Shown piece after piece: positions 25,678-34,703 of a stretch of 64,000 nucleotides of DNA; positions within the stretch are counted from its first letter, which is position 1, and each line of letters opens with the position of its first letter. The notes beneath the pieces were generated by a model that ran no database searches, was not told where the DNA came from, and saw nothing but the letters and a program-made list of their open reading frames with translations. Location of the stretch: the NCBI GenBank assembly GCA_963788585.1, contig CAWBHA010000003.1, positions 2,170,001 to 2,234,000 of the forward strand. Reading direction: 5' to 3'. A program made the position numbers and the translations under genes. Origin of the DNA: Bog-473 sp963788585. GTDB lineage: Bacteria > Actinomycetota > Acidimicrobiia > Acidimicrobiales > RAAP-2.

Positions 25678-26781
25678 ATGTCCGACCGCCGCCTCTCCGC
25701 CGTGGTCCTGGCCGCCGGCGAAGGGACCCGGATGCGATCGGAGCGGCCGAAGCCCCTGCACCGGCTCTGTGGGCGGCCGATGATCCTGCACGTGCTCGAC
25801 GCCATGGCCGAGATCGACGTGCGCCGGGTCGTCGTCGTGGTGGGCCACCGGGGCGACTGGGTCACCAAGACGCTGGTGCAGCACGCGCCGCCCACCCTGG
25901 AGATCGAGTTCGTGGAGCAGCTGACCCGGACGGGAACGGGGGACGCTCTGGCCGTCGGCCTGACCGGGCTCCCCGACGACGACGACGACGAGGTCGAGGA
26001 CGTCGTGGTGCTCCCGGGGGACACGCCCCTGCTGCGACCCCAGACGCTGGCCGCCCTGGTTCGGGCCCACCGGGCCGAGGACGCGGGTGTCACCCTCCTG
26101 ACCGCCGTCGTGGAGAACCCGACCGGTTACGGCCGGGTGGTGCACGGCAAGGACGGCGACGTGACCCGGGTGGTGGAGGAGGCCGACGCCACCGAGGACG
26201 AGAAGACCATCGACGAGGTCAACACCTCCATCTACTGTTTCCGCCGCAGCGTCCTGGCGCCGACCCTGCGCCGACTCAGTCCGGCCAACGCCCAGGGCGA
26301 GTACTACCTGACCGACGCCGTGGCGGTGCTCTCGAGCGCCGGCTACACGGCCCGCGCACTGGTCCTGCCGGACTCGATGGAGGCGGCCGGGGTCAACGAC
26401 CGGGCCCAGCTGGCCGTGGCCGAGGCCGAGCTGCGCGACCGCATCAACGAGCGCTGGATGCGGCGCGGCGTCACCATGTGGGATCCCGAACGCACCTACG
26501 TGGACGCCGAGGCGCACCTGGCGTCGGACGTGTCGCTGCTCCCGGGGGTCATCCTGCGCGGCGCCTGCCGGATCGGCGCGGGGGCGGAGATCGGGCCGAA
26601 CACCATGCTCACCGACACGACCGTGGGCGAGGGCGCGGTGGTGACCGAGTCGACCTGCACCCGGGCCACCATCGGCCGAGGGGCGCGTATCGGCCCCTAC
26701 AGCGTGCTCGAGCCGGGTGCCGAGGTGCCGGACGGCGCGGCGCCGGCGCCGCACGCGGTCGTGGCGGGCCCGGGCGGCTGA
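25678..26781 (+). CDS. glmU: GlmU-type UDP-GlcNAc pyrophosphorylase, short form
   Basis: Nucleotidyltransferase making UDP-GlcNAc from UTP and GlcNAc-1-P for peptidoglycan. The N-terminal domain is complete: LAAGEGTRMRSERPKPLH, QLTRTGTGDAL, PGDTPLL, PTGYGRVV, EVNTSIYCF and NAQGEYYLTD. The left-handed beta-helix begins near residue 270 but ends by about 350. The protein has 367 residues against about 456-495 in E. coli and mycobacteria. The region with the acetyltransferase active-site His and acetyl-CoA contacts is absent. It may be only a uridylyltransferase. prs follows by 99 bp, the usual pair. Confidence 0.88.
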   Translation: MSDRRLSAVVLAAGEGTRMRSERPKPLHRLCGRPMILHVLDAMAEIDVRRVVVVVGHRGDWVTKTLVQHAPPTLEIEFVEQLTRTGTGDALAVGLTGLPDDDDDEVEDVVVLPGDTPLLRPQTLAALVRAHRAEDAGVTLLTAVVENPTGYGRVVHGKDGDVTRVVEEADATEDEKTIDEVNTSIYCFRRSVLAPTLRRLSPANAQGEYYLTDAVAVLSSAGYTARALVLPDSMEAAGVNDRAQLAVAEAELRDRINERWMRRGVTMWDPERTYVDAEAHLASDVSLLPGVILRGACRIGAGAEIGPNTMLTDTTVGEGAVVTESTCTRATIGRGARIGPYSVLEPGAEVPDGAAPAPHAVVAGPGG

Positions 26782-26880
26782 GACCGGGGGTCCGAGCGCC
26801 GGTGCCCGAGGGCGGACGCCGGAGCAGGAGCGCCAGGCGCCGAAGGCGGGGCGGGTGCCGGCGCAGTAGCGTTGGGGAGC

Positions 26881-27852
26881 GTGGAGCTGATCCCGCGTCG
26901 TCGCCTGGAGCTGGTCTCGGGGCGCGCGCACCCGACGTTGGCCCACGACATCGCGGGCCACCTCGGCGTCGAGCTCGGCCAGGCGAACCTGCGCGAGTTC
27001 GCCAACGGCGAGATCTACTGCAAGTACGACATCTCCATTCGCGGCTGCGACGTCTTCATCATCCAGACCCACGCCAGTCCGGTGAACGATTCGCTGATGG
27101 AGCAGCTCATCATGATCGACGCGGCCAAGCGCGCGTCGGCCAAGCGCATCACCGCGGTCTGCCCGTACTACGGCTACTCGCGCCAGGACCGGAAGTCGAC
27201 CGGGCGCGAGCCCATCACCGCCAAGCTGGTGGCCGACATGCTCTCGGCGGCGGGCGCAGACCGCGTCGTCAGCGTCGATCTGCACTCGGGGCAGATCCAG
27301 GGCTTCTTCGACACCCCGTTCGACCACCTGGTGGCGGCGCCGGTGCTCGAGGCGTACATGAAGGAGAACATCGGGGACGACGTCGTCGTGGTCGCACCCG
27401 ACGCCGGGCGGGTCAAGGTGGCCGAGCGCTACAGCCAGCACCTGGGGTGCGACCTGGCCCTCATCCACAAGACGCGGCCGCTCGGCACGTACAACGAGGT
27501 CCAGGCGCGCCACGTCATCGGTGACGTCGAGGGCCGCCACTGCGTGCTCATCGACGACATGATCGACACGGCGGGGACGATCTGCGCTGCGGCCGAGCTG
27601 CTCGCCGAGTCCGGGGCCTCCGAGATCTGTGCCATGGCGACCCACGGCGTGCTGTCGGATCCCGCGGTGGACCGCCTGAAGGCGGCGCCGATCTCGCGGG
27701 TGGTGGTGACGGACACGCTGCCGGTGGCCGAGGACCGCACCTTCGACAAGCTCGAGGTGCTCTCGGTGGCCAAGATCATTGCCGACGCCATCGACGCGGT
27801 GTTCGAGGACACGTCGGTTTCCGAGCTCTTCGGCGGGGACAACCTGGTCTAG
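26881..27852 (+). CDS. prs: Ribose-phosphate pyrophosphokinase
   Basis: Makes PRPP from ribose-5-phosphate and ATP, feeding nucleotide, His and Trp synthesis. The 323-residue protein starts at GTG 26881 (VELIPRRRLELVSGRAHP); a TTG nine bases earlier is less likely. It shows FANGEIYCKYDISIRG, PYYGYSRQDRKSTGREPI, the metal site VDLHSGQIQGFFD and the PRPP-binding loop VLIDDMIDTAGT. Length and motifs are those of class I enzymes. The stop lies inside CTAG at 27849-27852, which also contains a TAG on the other strand (see the convergent glycosyltransferase). Confidence 0.96.
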   Translation: MELIPRRRLELVSGRAHPTLAHDIAGHLGVELGQANLREFANGEIYCKYDISIRGCDVFIIQTHASPVNDSLMEQLIMIDAAKRASAKRITAVCPYYGYSRQDRKSTGREPITAKLVADMLSAAGADRVVSVDLHSGQIQGFFDTPFDHLVAAPVLEAYMKENIGDDVVVVAPDAGRVKVAERYSQHLGCDLALIHKTRPLGTYNEVQARHVIGDVEGRHCVLIDDMIDTAGTICAAAELLAESGASEICAMATHGVLSDPAVDRLKAAPISRVVVTDTLPVAEDRTFDKLEVLSVAKIIADAIDAVFEDTSVSELFGGDNLV

Positions 27853-29916
27853 GTCCTTCCGCCGAGCCGTCTGCGGTGGCGCGGCCCCGGCGGTGCTCGA
27901 CCCGGAGTGGTGCACCGTCCGCAGGTCCTGTGGTGCGATGGAGAGGTTCAGCGAGCCGTACTTCATTTCGATGTCATTCGGGTCGGTGTCCAGAGCCGCG
28001 GGCTGCTCGGTCAGGACCGCACAGGCGTGGAAGCTCGGGTCGCCGTAGCGGGCGGTGACGTTGTCGACGTCCACATCCTGGATCTCGCCCTTCCAGCCGT
28101 CCTGGTGGAGACCGACCCAGACCGGGTATTCGAAGACGATGAAATTCCCGATGCCGAGTTGCCGGCAGTTCGACTGGGCCATGACACGCGAGATCGCCTC
28201 GACGTCGGAGGAGATCTTCCGGACGTAGCTGGGGTCGGTGGAGTCCAAGAAGTACGGGGCGAGCGGATTCGCACCGTAGGTATCGCGCATGAGCGGGCGC
28301 TCCGAGTTGTCGAGGAGCTGCGGCAAGGCGGCCAGCGCGAGCACGACCAGGACGATCCGCAAGAGCCAGCGCGAGCAGCGACCGAGAACCAGGGCGATAA
28401 TGGGAGACCAGGCGACGAAGAGCGGGATGAAGAAGCGCACCTCGAAGATCTGCCAGGTGGCGACGCCCGCCAGCAGCAGATACCCGACAGTCATGGCAAC
28501 CGCCATCAGGACGACCAGCCGCATCCGCCGGTCGCCGCGCAGCATGAAGACGAACGCCGCCACGCCGACGAAACACATGAGGACGACCTGGAGCGGGTCG
28601 GCGCCCTCGTCCTCGCTGCGATCCCAGACCGCGAAATTGCGGGCGGAGAACGCGTCGTAGTACCCCGGCGTGTCGGGCCCGACGAAATAGTCGGTGTCGT
28701 CGAGGGGAATGCCGAACGCGCCGTAGACGTGGTGCAGGTTGTCCAGCACGAATCTGCTGACCGCTGTGGCGGGCCCATTCGACCCGTTGCCGAACATGAA
28801 GTTGGCCGCCGTGGCCTTGACGATGTCCGCGCCAGCCGCGCGCGGGGTCAGGTCCGAGGCGGTGACGGCCTGGGCATCCGGTCCCTCGAGTGATCCGAAG
28901 ACCATCTGGTTCTGGTACAGGAACGGCCCGGCGACGACGACTGCGATCACCACGACCACGCCGGTGATAGCCGCTCCCACCCGCAGCTTGCCCGGAACCG
29001 ACAGCGTCCTCTCCGTGCCAAGGCGCCAGAGGACGATCGCAGCGACGAGAGGGCCGAGCAACACGACGGTCGTGTCCTTCGTCATGACCGCCAACGAGGC
29101 CGACAAGCCCGCGAAGACCCCGTACGACCAGTTGCGGGGCGGCAGCGCCAACACGGCGTAGACCAAGCAGGCGCCGATGCCGGCGGCGAAGAGGTTGTTC
29201 TCGGTGCTGGTCGCCGACAGCACCAGCGAGGGGATCGTCACACAGATGACAGCGGCTCCGACTTGGACGAGCCGGTTCCCGCCCAGGAGGCGCGCGATCT
29301 CCGAAGCCGCGACGACGCAGACGAGGGCAGCGAAGAGTTGCACGAAACCGTCGGCGCGATCCCCGCCGACAAGGAGGTGGAAGTGCGCCAGGTTGTACTC
29401 CGAGAGAGGCGAATAGTCGACCTGGGCGGTGAAGTGGGCGGGGAAGGGCGCGATGTTGCGGTCCTGGATCCAGTGCTCGACGCGGGCGAGGTGGTAGTCC
29501 AGCGAGTCGGAGTTCGACGGGAGGTACACGACCCCCAGGTAGACCAGCACGCCGAAGTAGAAACCCGGAATCACGAGCCAACCGGCCTCCTCGGTGCGCA
29601 GGTTCCGCATGAGCCATCGGCGGGGCCGGGCGGCCGCGCCGGCCAGGTTGCTGGTGGCGACGCGCCCGAGCTCGCGCCAACACAGCAGCACCAGGGCCAG
29701 CGCCAGGACCGCCCAGGCCGCAACGACGACGCCGCGGGTGAAGTGGTTCCCCTGGCTGCTCAGCTCGGTGATCGCCAGGAGCAGTGCCTCGAAGACGACG
29801 AAAGCCAGGAGGAACGCGCCCCGGCGCGTCAGCGTCACATCGCCGAAGCGCGCACGCCGGCTCCAGATGAAGAGCCATAGGAGCACGAAGACGACGACGA
29901 GGAGGACGAGTGCCAC
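27853..29916 (-). CDS. Large membrane glycosyltransferase-like protein; no in-frame stop before prs
   Basis: Polytopic protein of about 680 residues. From GTG 29916 it starts with a hydrophobic helix (VALVLLVVVFVLLWLFIW). A GT-C-like loop SNSDSLDYHLARVEHWIQDRNIAPFP and about 12 helices follow. A soluble C-terminal part then ends near MKYGSLNLSIAPQDL (about nt 27930). The frame does not stop there: it continues through the whole antisense of prs and glmU to 24709. A TAG on this strand at 27851-27849 lies one base out of frame, so a one-base indel could have removed the natural stop. Start and end are therefore approximate. Closest in look to dolichyl-phosphate-mannose-type transferases of surface loci. 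Confidence 0.65.
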
Positions 29917-30498
29917 GGTCGGGCGCGCGGTTCTCTCGGAACGGTTCTCTAGGAACGGGCAGGCAGGCTGGGCTCCCGCAAGGACGCCGGGAGCGGCGGG
30001 AAAGCCCCCAGAGCAGCTCGTGGGAGGGAGCGGTACGATCGCCCGGACCTGACCGTGTTCGGCTGCGAGCGGAGCGGGACCGGTGAGTTCGCGACACCCC
30101 AGCCCCTGCAATCAACACAGGGATGTCGCACCGCGACAATATAGTTATCGAGGTCACGAAGGTGGTGGCGTCTGGTTGCGGTCTCGAACGGCGCGCCACG
30201 CACGGTGCTCCAGGCGATCCGTGCGAAGGGGACCCGTGTGAAGGGGACCCGTGTGAAGGGGACCCGTGTGAAGGGGACCCGTGTGAAGGGGACCCGTGTG
30301 AAGGGGACCCGTGTGAGGTGGCGACCGGCCGTGGCGCCACCGGGACGGCCGGGCAAACGGGCGGCCGGGTTGCCGCCGGGTACGCTTGTTGCGCACCGTC
30401 GCGGCTTCAGGGCCCCGTGCCGGGTACCCGGGACTCAGCCTAGCCCCAGGAACGGACGCCGCGGGGGATATGGTAACCGGGGTCAGTCGGGTGATCTG
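29917..30498. other. Divergent intergenic region with repeats
   Basis: About 580 bp between the divergent glycosyltransferase and methyltransferase genes. It holds the 15-bp tandem array (30223-30312) and an AT-rich spot with TATAGT at 30140-30145 that could serve as a -10 element for rightward transcription (no clear -35). No convincing additional gene is seen, although frames stay open because of base composition. Confidence 0.5.
30223..30312 (+). repeat. Six tandem copies of a 15-bp unit
   Basis: The unit GTGAAGGGGACCCGT is repeated exactly five times (30238-30312), preceded by one copy with a single mismatch (30223-30237) and followed by a broken partial copy. The unit length is a multiple of three, so all frames remain open through it; in one frame it reads VKGTR. 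Each unit holds the palindrome GGGGACCC-like core. Non-coding slippage repeat, phase-variable spacer or protein-binding array are all possible. Confidence 0.95.
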
Positions 30499-31537
30499 AT
30501 GGCGGAGGCACGCTACTTCGCCCGACCTCCCAGCCTGGAGGCACAGTTGTCGTTCATCTACGAGGTTCCGGTCGATCCCGACGCCGAGAACAACAGCCAC
30601 GCCTTTGCCCTCGGCATGATCGGCTACAACAAGTCGGTCCTCGAGGTCGGGTGCTCGACGGGTTTCCTCACGAAGGTCCTGGTCGAGCACGGCTGCAACG
30701 TGGTTGGCATGGAGATCGACCCGGATGCGGCCGAGCTGGCGGAAGCCTGGGCCGAGCGGGTCGTCGTGGGCGACCTGGACGACGCCGACCTGTGGAACTA
30801 CGTCAAGGACGAGTCGTTCGACGTCGTGCTCTTGGGCGACGTGCTCGAGCATCTGCGTGACCCGCTGGCCTCGCTGCGGCAGGCGGCGCGCAAGCTCAAG
30901 CCGACCGGATTCGTGGTGACGTCGCTGCCCAACGTGGCGCACGGCGACGTCCGGATCGCGCTGATGAACGGGAAGTTCCCCTACAACGACTTCGGCCTGC
31001 TCGACCGCACCCACGTCACGTTCTTCACGCTCGAAAGCATCCGCGAGCTCTTGCACGGGGCCGGTCTCGTTCCCGTCGAGACCCAGCGCGTCGTGATGCC
31101 CCTGTTCATGTCGGAGATCGGCGTCACGCGCGACGACGTGAGTCACAAGGCGCTGGACGAGCTGCATACCGACCCCGAGGTGGAGTCCTACCAGTTCGTC
31201 ACGAAGTCGGTCCGTGACAACGGGTCCGAGGCGGTCCGCCAGCTGGCGGCCCGGGCGGACCAGCTGGGAGACCGCATCCACCACCAGCGGATGCGCATCG
31301 CCCTCCTGCGCAAGGGACTGATCGACAACAGCATCCTCCACGACGCCCTCGCCGAGCACAAGAGGTACATTGCCGCGCTCGAGGGCCACGCCGCGGGGCT
31401 GGAACACAACATCGAGGTCATGAAGGAGTCTCTCGTGATGGCCGACGCCAACTACCGCGCCGTGCAGGCTCGAGCGCGTCCCGCTGGGGCGTGGCGCCTA
31501 CAACCGGCTCAAGCGGGCGTTCAAGAAGCCGGGCTGA
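30499..31537 (+). CDS. Class I SAM methyltransferase, frameshifted near its end
   Basis: Methyltransferase of surface-glycan type, 345 residues once corrected. From ATG 30499 it shows motif I VLEVGCSTGFLTKVL, an acidic loop VVGMEIDPDAAELA, VVLLGDVLEHLRDP and TSLPNVAHGDVR. A helical tail follows. The natural ending appears in the next frame: LERVPLGRGAYNRLKRAF and a stop TGA at 31535-31537. Removing one G from GG near 31468-31469 joins the frames. Without the correction the frame reads on into the WbsX-like gene as a false 930-residue fusion. The sequence in front of ATG 30499 in the same frame is only repeat and low-complexity. Confidence 0.8.
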
Positions 31538-31551
31538 GCGACACGCATTCG

Positions 31552-33282
31552 ATGCCGCAACAGAACCCACCGATGGACACGCCCCTGCCACACCCACGCG
31601 CCGACGGCTCGCCGCACGTGCTCGCCTTCTACTTGCCGCAGTTCCACCAGGTGCAGGAGAACGACGCCTGGCACGGCTCCGGCTTCACCGAGTGGAGCGT
31701 CGTCGCCCGCAGCAAGCCGCTGTACCCGGGCCACCGACAGCCCGACCTCCCGGGCGAGCTCGGCTTCTGCGACCTCCGCGTGCCCGAGACCCGCTACCGC
31801 CAGGCGCGCCTGGCCCAGGAGCACGGGATCACGGGGTTCCTCTACTACCACTACTGGTTCGGTGGCCGCCGGATGCTGGGACGGCCGTTCGACGAGGTGC
31901 GTGCTTCGGGCCAGCCGGACTTTCCGTTCGCGCTGTGTTGGGCGAACGAGAGCTGGTACCGCCGGTGGCAGGGCTCCATCGACGAGATGCTGCTGGAGCA
32001 GGTCTACAGCGAGCAGGACGACGTGGCGCACATCCGCTGGCTCATCGAGTGCTTCAAGGATCCGCGCTACATCCGCATCGAGGGCCGGCCGCTGCTGGCC
32101 GTGTACCGCGCGCACTTCCTCCCGGACGCCCGGCGCACCGTCGCGGTGTGGCGCGCCGAGTGCGAACGGGCGGGCATGGAACCTCCCTGGCTGGTCATGT
32201 TCGAGACGGAAGAGGAGCTGTCGGATCCGGCGGCGCGGGACTTCGACGCCAGCGCCGAGTTCATCCCGCACCATCTCACCGCGCTGGTCCCGACCAAGCC
32301 GTTGCCCTTCGGCCCGGACCGCTCGCACCGCATGTTCGAGTACGAAGACGTGGCCCAGGCCTACCTCGCCCGTCCCGGGGTGGCGTGGCAGCGGTACCCC
32401 TGCGTGGCGACGGGCTGGGACAACTCGCCGCGCCGCCAGGCGGGCGAGGCGCTGATCCTGCACAACTCGACGCCGGAGGGCTACGGGAGGTGGTTGGCCG
32501 AGGCGGCGCGGCGGCAGGCGGCGTCCGCCGGGAGCAGCGGCGTCGTCTTCGTCAACGCGTGGAACGAGTGGGCGGAAGGCGCGCACCTCGAGCCGGACCA
32601 GCACTGGGGTCGGGCATACCTCGAGGTGACCCGGGATGTGCTGCAGGCGATCCCGGGGGCTCGCGTGCCTGCGCCCGCACCGGAGCCGGCCACGCATCCC
32701 CAGCCCGTCGCGACCGAGGACCTGTACCACGACCTCTACCAGCAGTTCGTCCTTCTCCAGCAATCGGCGAGCGGCTTCCTGGCGTACGCGGACCGCCGCA
32801 TCGACGAGCTCAAGAAGCTCTACGACGCCAAGATGGCCTGGGCGACGCACAAGGGCGAACTGATCACGGACCTGAACGACTGGCTCTACGAGCAGCTCCG
32901 GCTCCAAGAGGAGCGGATGGAGGAGCTCGACGTTGGCGACATCCGGGTCACGGAGTGGCTGCGCGAGCCCGGGCGCCTCTTCGGGGTGGCCGCGGACGAG
33001 GAAGAGACCTCGGACGGCGCCCCTGCCGCGACGCCAGCGCCGCACCACGGGGCCCAAGGCGAGGACGAAGAGCCTCCGCCGAGTTGGCGGATCGACGCGG
33101 AAGACGGGGCGGGCCAGGTGTCGGTGACCGACCTCCTCGGGGACGAGGCGGCCGACGAACGGCCCCCGCTGCCCGTCCGCGACGAGGAGGACGAGCGCCG
33201 GCGGGACGACGGCATCGACGACCTGCCCCCCCGGCACGGCCCGGTGCCCCGGTGGCTGCTGGAGCGGGACTCCTCGGGGTGA
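31552..33282 (+). CDS. WbsX-like (GH99-type) glycan protein with coiled/acidic tail
   Basis: 576 residues from ATG 31552, 15 bp after the corrected methyltransferase stop. Residues about 20-370 match the WbsX / glycosyltransferase-associated TIM-barrel family: HVLAFYLPQFHQ, GFTEWSVVARSKPLYPGH, GFLYYHYWFGGRRML, FALCWANESWYRRW and VFVNAWNEWAEGAHLEPD. Such proteins occur in O-antigen and rhamnan loci. The tail from about 390 is helical (DLYHDLYQQFVLLQQ), then very acidic. The neighbouring methyltransferase supports a role in decorating a surface polysaccharide. Confidence 0.82.
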   Translation: MPQQNPPMDTPLPHPRADGSPHVLAFYLPQFHQVQENDAWHGSGFTEWSVVARSKPLYPGHRQPDLPGELGFCDLRVPETRYRQARLAQEHGITGFLYYHYWFGGRRMLGRPFDEVRASGQPDFPFALCWANESWYRRWQGSIDEMLLEQVYSEQDDVAHIRWLIECFKDPRYIRIEGRPLLAVYRAHFLPDARRTVAVWRAECERAGMEPPWLVMFETEEELSDPAARDFDASAEFIPHHLTALVPTKPLPFGPDRSHRMFEYEDVAQAYLARPGVAWQRYPCVATGWDNSPRRQAGEALILHNSTPEGYGRWLAEAARRQAASAGSSGVVFVNAWNEWAEGAHLEPDQHWGRAYLEVTRDVLQAIPGARVPAPAPEPATHPQPVATEDLYHDLYQQFVLLQQSASGFLAYADRRIDELKKLYDAKMAWATHKGELITDLNDWLYEQLRLQEERMEELDVGDIRVTEWLREPGRLFGVAADEEETSDGAPAATPAPHHGAQGEDEEPPPSWRIDAEDGAGQVSVTDLLGDEAADERPPLPVRDEEDERRRDDGIDDLPPRHGPVPRWLLERDSSG

Positions 33283-33410
33283 ATCCAGGGGCCGGTGGGA
33301 CCGCCGCCGCGATTTCGCAGCGGGTCTCCGGCGGCTACGCTGAGAGGCCGTTCGCCGGGACGCCGAGGCCGTCCGCGGACGCCGCGCCCGCCACCTGAGG
33401 AGATTCCGCC

Positions 33411-34076
33411 ATGGCCGAAGTCGTACTCGCCGCCGAGATCGGACGCCCCGTCGGTTCGCGCGCCGTGCGGCGGCTGCGCCGCGAGGGAAAGATCCCCGCT
33501 GTCATCTACGGACACGGGACCGACCCGCTGCCGGTGGCCGTCGTGGCCCGCGAACTGCGGATCGCCCTGAACAGTGAGGCCGGGGCCAACCAGCTCCTGT
33601 CTCTCGACACCGGCTCGGGCACCTACCTGGCACTGGCCCGGGAGATGCAGCGTCACCCCGTCGCCCAGACCGTCACCCACGTCGACTTCGTGATCGTCCG
33701 TCGCGACGAGGTCATCAGCGCGGACGTACCCATCGCGTTGGTCGGAGAGGCCACCGAGGTGCATCACGGCGACGGGCTCGTCGAGCAACAGATGTTCACC
33801 CTCGCCATCAACGCGCTGCCGACCGACATTCCCACCTCGATCGAGGCCGATGTCAGCGGGCTCACCATCGGTGGCCAGGTGCGCGTCTCGGACCTCTCGC
33901 TTCCGAGTGGGGTCACGACCGACGTCGACCTCGAGACCGCCGTGGTCATCGGGCAGCCGCCGCGGGTGGTCGTCGAGGAGGAGCCCGTCGAGGGCGAGGC
34001 CGAGGAAGGCGCAGAGGGGGAGGCCGCCGCGGAGTCGTCCGGGGAGGCGCCCGAGGGCGCGTCCGAAGAGGGCTAG
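33411..34076 (+). CDS. rplY: 50S ribosomal protein bL25 (Ctc form)
   Basis: 221-residue long (Ctc/TL5) form of bL25, which binds 5S rRNA. The N-terminal domain has REGKIPAVIYGHG and the C-terminal beta domain has HVDFVIVRRDEVISADVPI and LPTDIPTSIEADVSGLTIG. An acidic Glu/Ala tail follows. An AGGAG ribosome site sits 7 bases before ATG 33411. It heads the rplY-pth-mfd run that is conserved in actinobacteria next to glmU-prs; here that order is interrupted by the 5.5-kb glycan block. Confidence 0.95.
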   Translation: MAEVVLAAEIGRPVGSRAVRRLRREGKIPAVIYGHGTDPLPVAVVARELRIALNSEAGANQLLSLDTGSGTYLALAREMQRHPVAQTVTHVDFVIVRRDEVISADVPIALVGEATEVHHGDGLVEQQMFTLAINALPTDIPTSIEADVSGLTIGGQVRVSDLSLPSGVTTDVDLETAVVIGQPPRVVVEEEPVEGEAEEGAEGEAAAESSGEAPEGASEEG

Positions 34077-34079
34077 GCG

Positions 34080-34700
34080 CTGCGCCGCCCCTTCGCCCGG
34101 ACGGAGCGCCGGGGCACCCCGGCCGACCTCCTGGTCGTCGGGTTGGGCAACCCGGGAGCCGAATTCGCCGGGAGCCTGCACAATGCCGGCTCGGACACGG
34201 TGGAGCTGCTCGCGCGACGACACGGCACGACCCTGCGGGCGGAGAAGGGGGTGGCGGCTCGTTTCGGCGTCGCGACGCTGTCCGGACGTCGGGTGGCGCT
34301 CGCCGTCCCCACCACGTACATGAACGAATCCGGTCTGGCGGTGCGCGGCCTCGCCAAGCGGTTCGGGATCGCCGACCCCGCGGACATCGTGATCGTGCAC
34401 GACGAGCTGGACCTGCCACCGGGATCGGTCCGGCTGAAGTCGGGTGGGGGCCTGGCCGGCCACAACGGCTTGCGATCGGTCCAGGCACACCTGCACTCGC
34501 CCGACTTCCTCCGGGTGCGCATCGGCGTCGGCAAGCCGCCGAGCGCCGCGCAGGGGGCGTCGCACGTGCTGCGCCAGCCGCCGAAGGCGGTCCGCGAGGC
34601 ACTGGCCGGCGCGGTCGTGACAGCGGCGGACGCCGTGGAACGCCTGGTGGCGGACGGCATCGACGCCGCCATGCTGTGGACCCACTCCTTGCCGACCTAG
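34080..34700 (+). CDS. pth: Peptidyl-tRNA hydrolase
   Basis: Releases tRNA from stalled peptidyl-tRNA. Motifs: LLVVGLGNPGAEFAG (with the substrate Asn), His in LHNAG, PTTYMNESG, VHDELDLPPG and GGGLAGHNGLRS. The first conventional start is TTG 34143, but that lies inside VGLGNPG and would delete the first strand. The same frame is open upstream to CTG 34080, just 3 bp after rplY, giving 206 residues starting with RRPFARTERRGTPADLLVV. I prefer this unusual start. Residues around the catalytic His (SLHNAG) differ from the usual TRHNVG. Confidence 0.9.
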   Translation: MRRPFARTERRGTPADLLVVGLGNPGAEFAGSLHNAGSDTVELLARRHGTTLRAEKGVAARFGVATLSGRRVALAVPTTYMNESGLAVRGLAKRFGIADPADIVIVHDELDLPPGSVRLKSGGGLAGHNGLRSVQAHLHSPDFLRVRIGVGKPPSAAQGASHVLRQPPKAVREALAGAVVTAADAVERLVADGIDAAMLWTHSLPT

Positions 34701-34703
34701 CCC

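Noticed and set aside
24709..30111. A single 1800-residue leftward protein
   Set aside because: Only the part from about 29916 to 27900 has coding character; the remainder is antisense to prs and glmU, which are certain genes.
30223..30312. CRISPR array
   Set aside because: The 15-bp units are directly adjacent with no spacers, and no cas genes are present.
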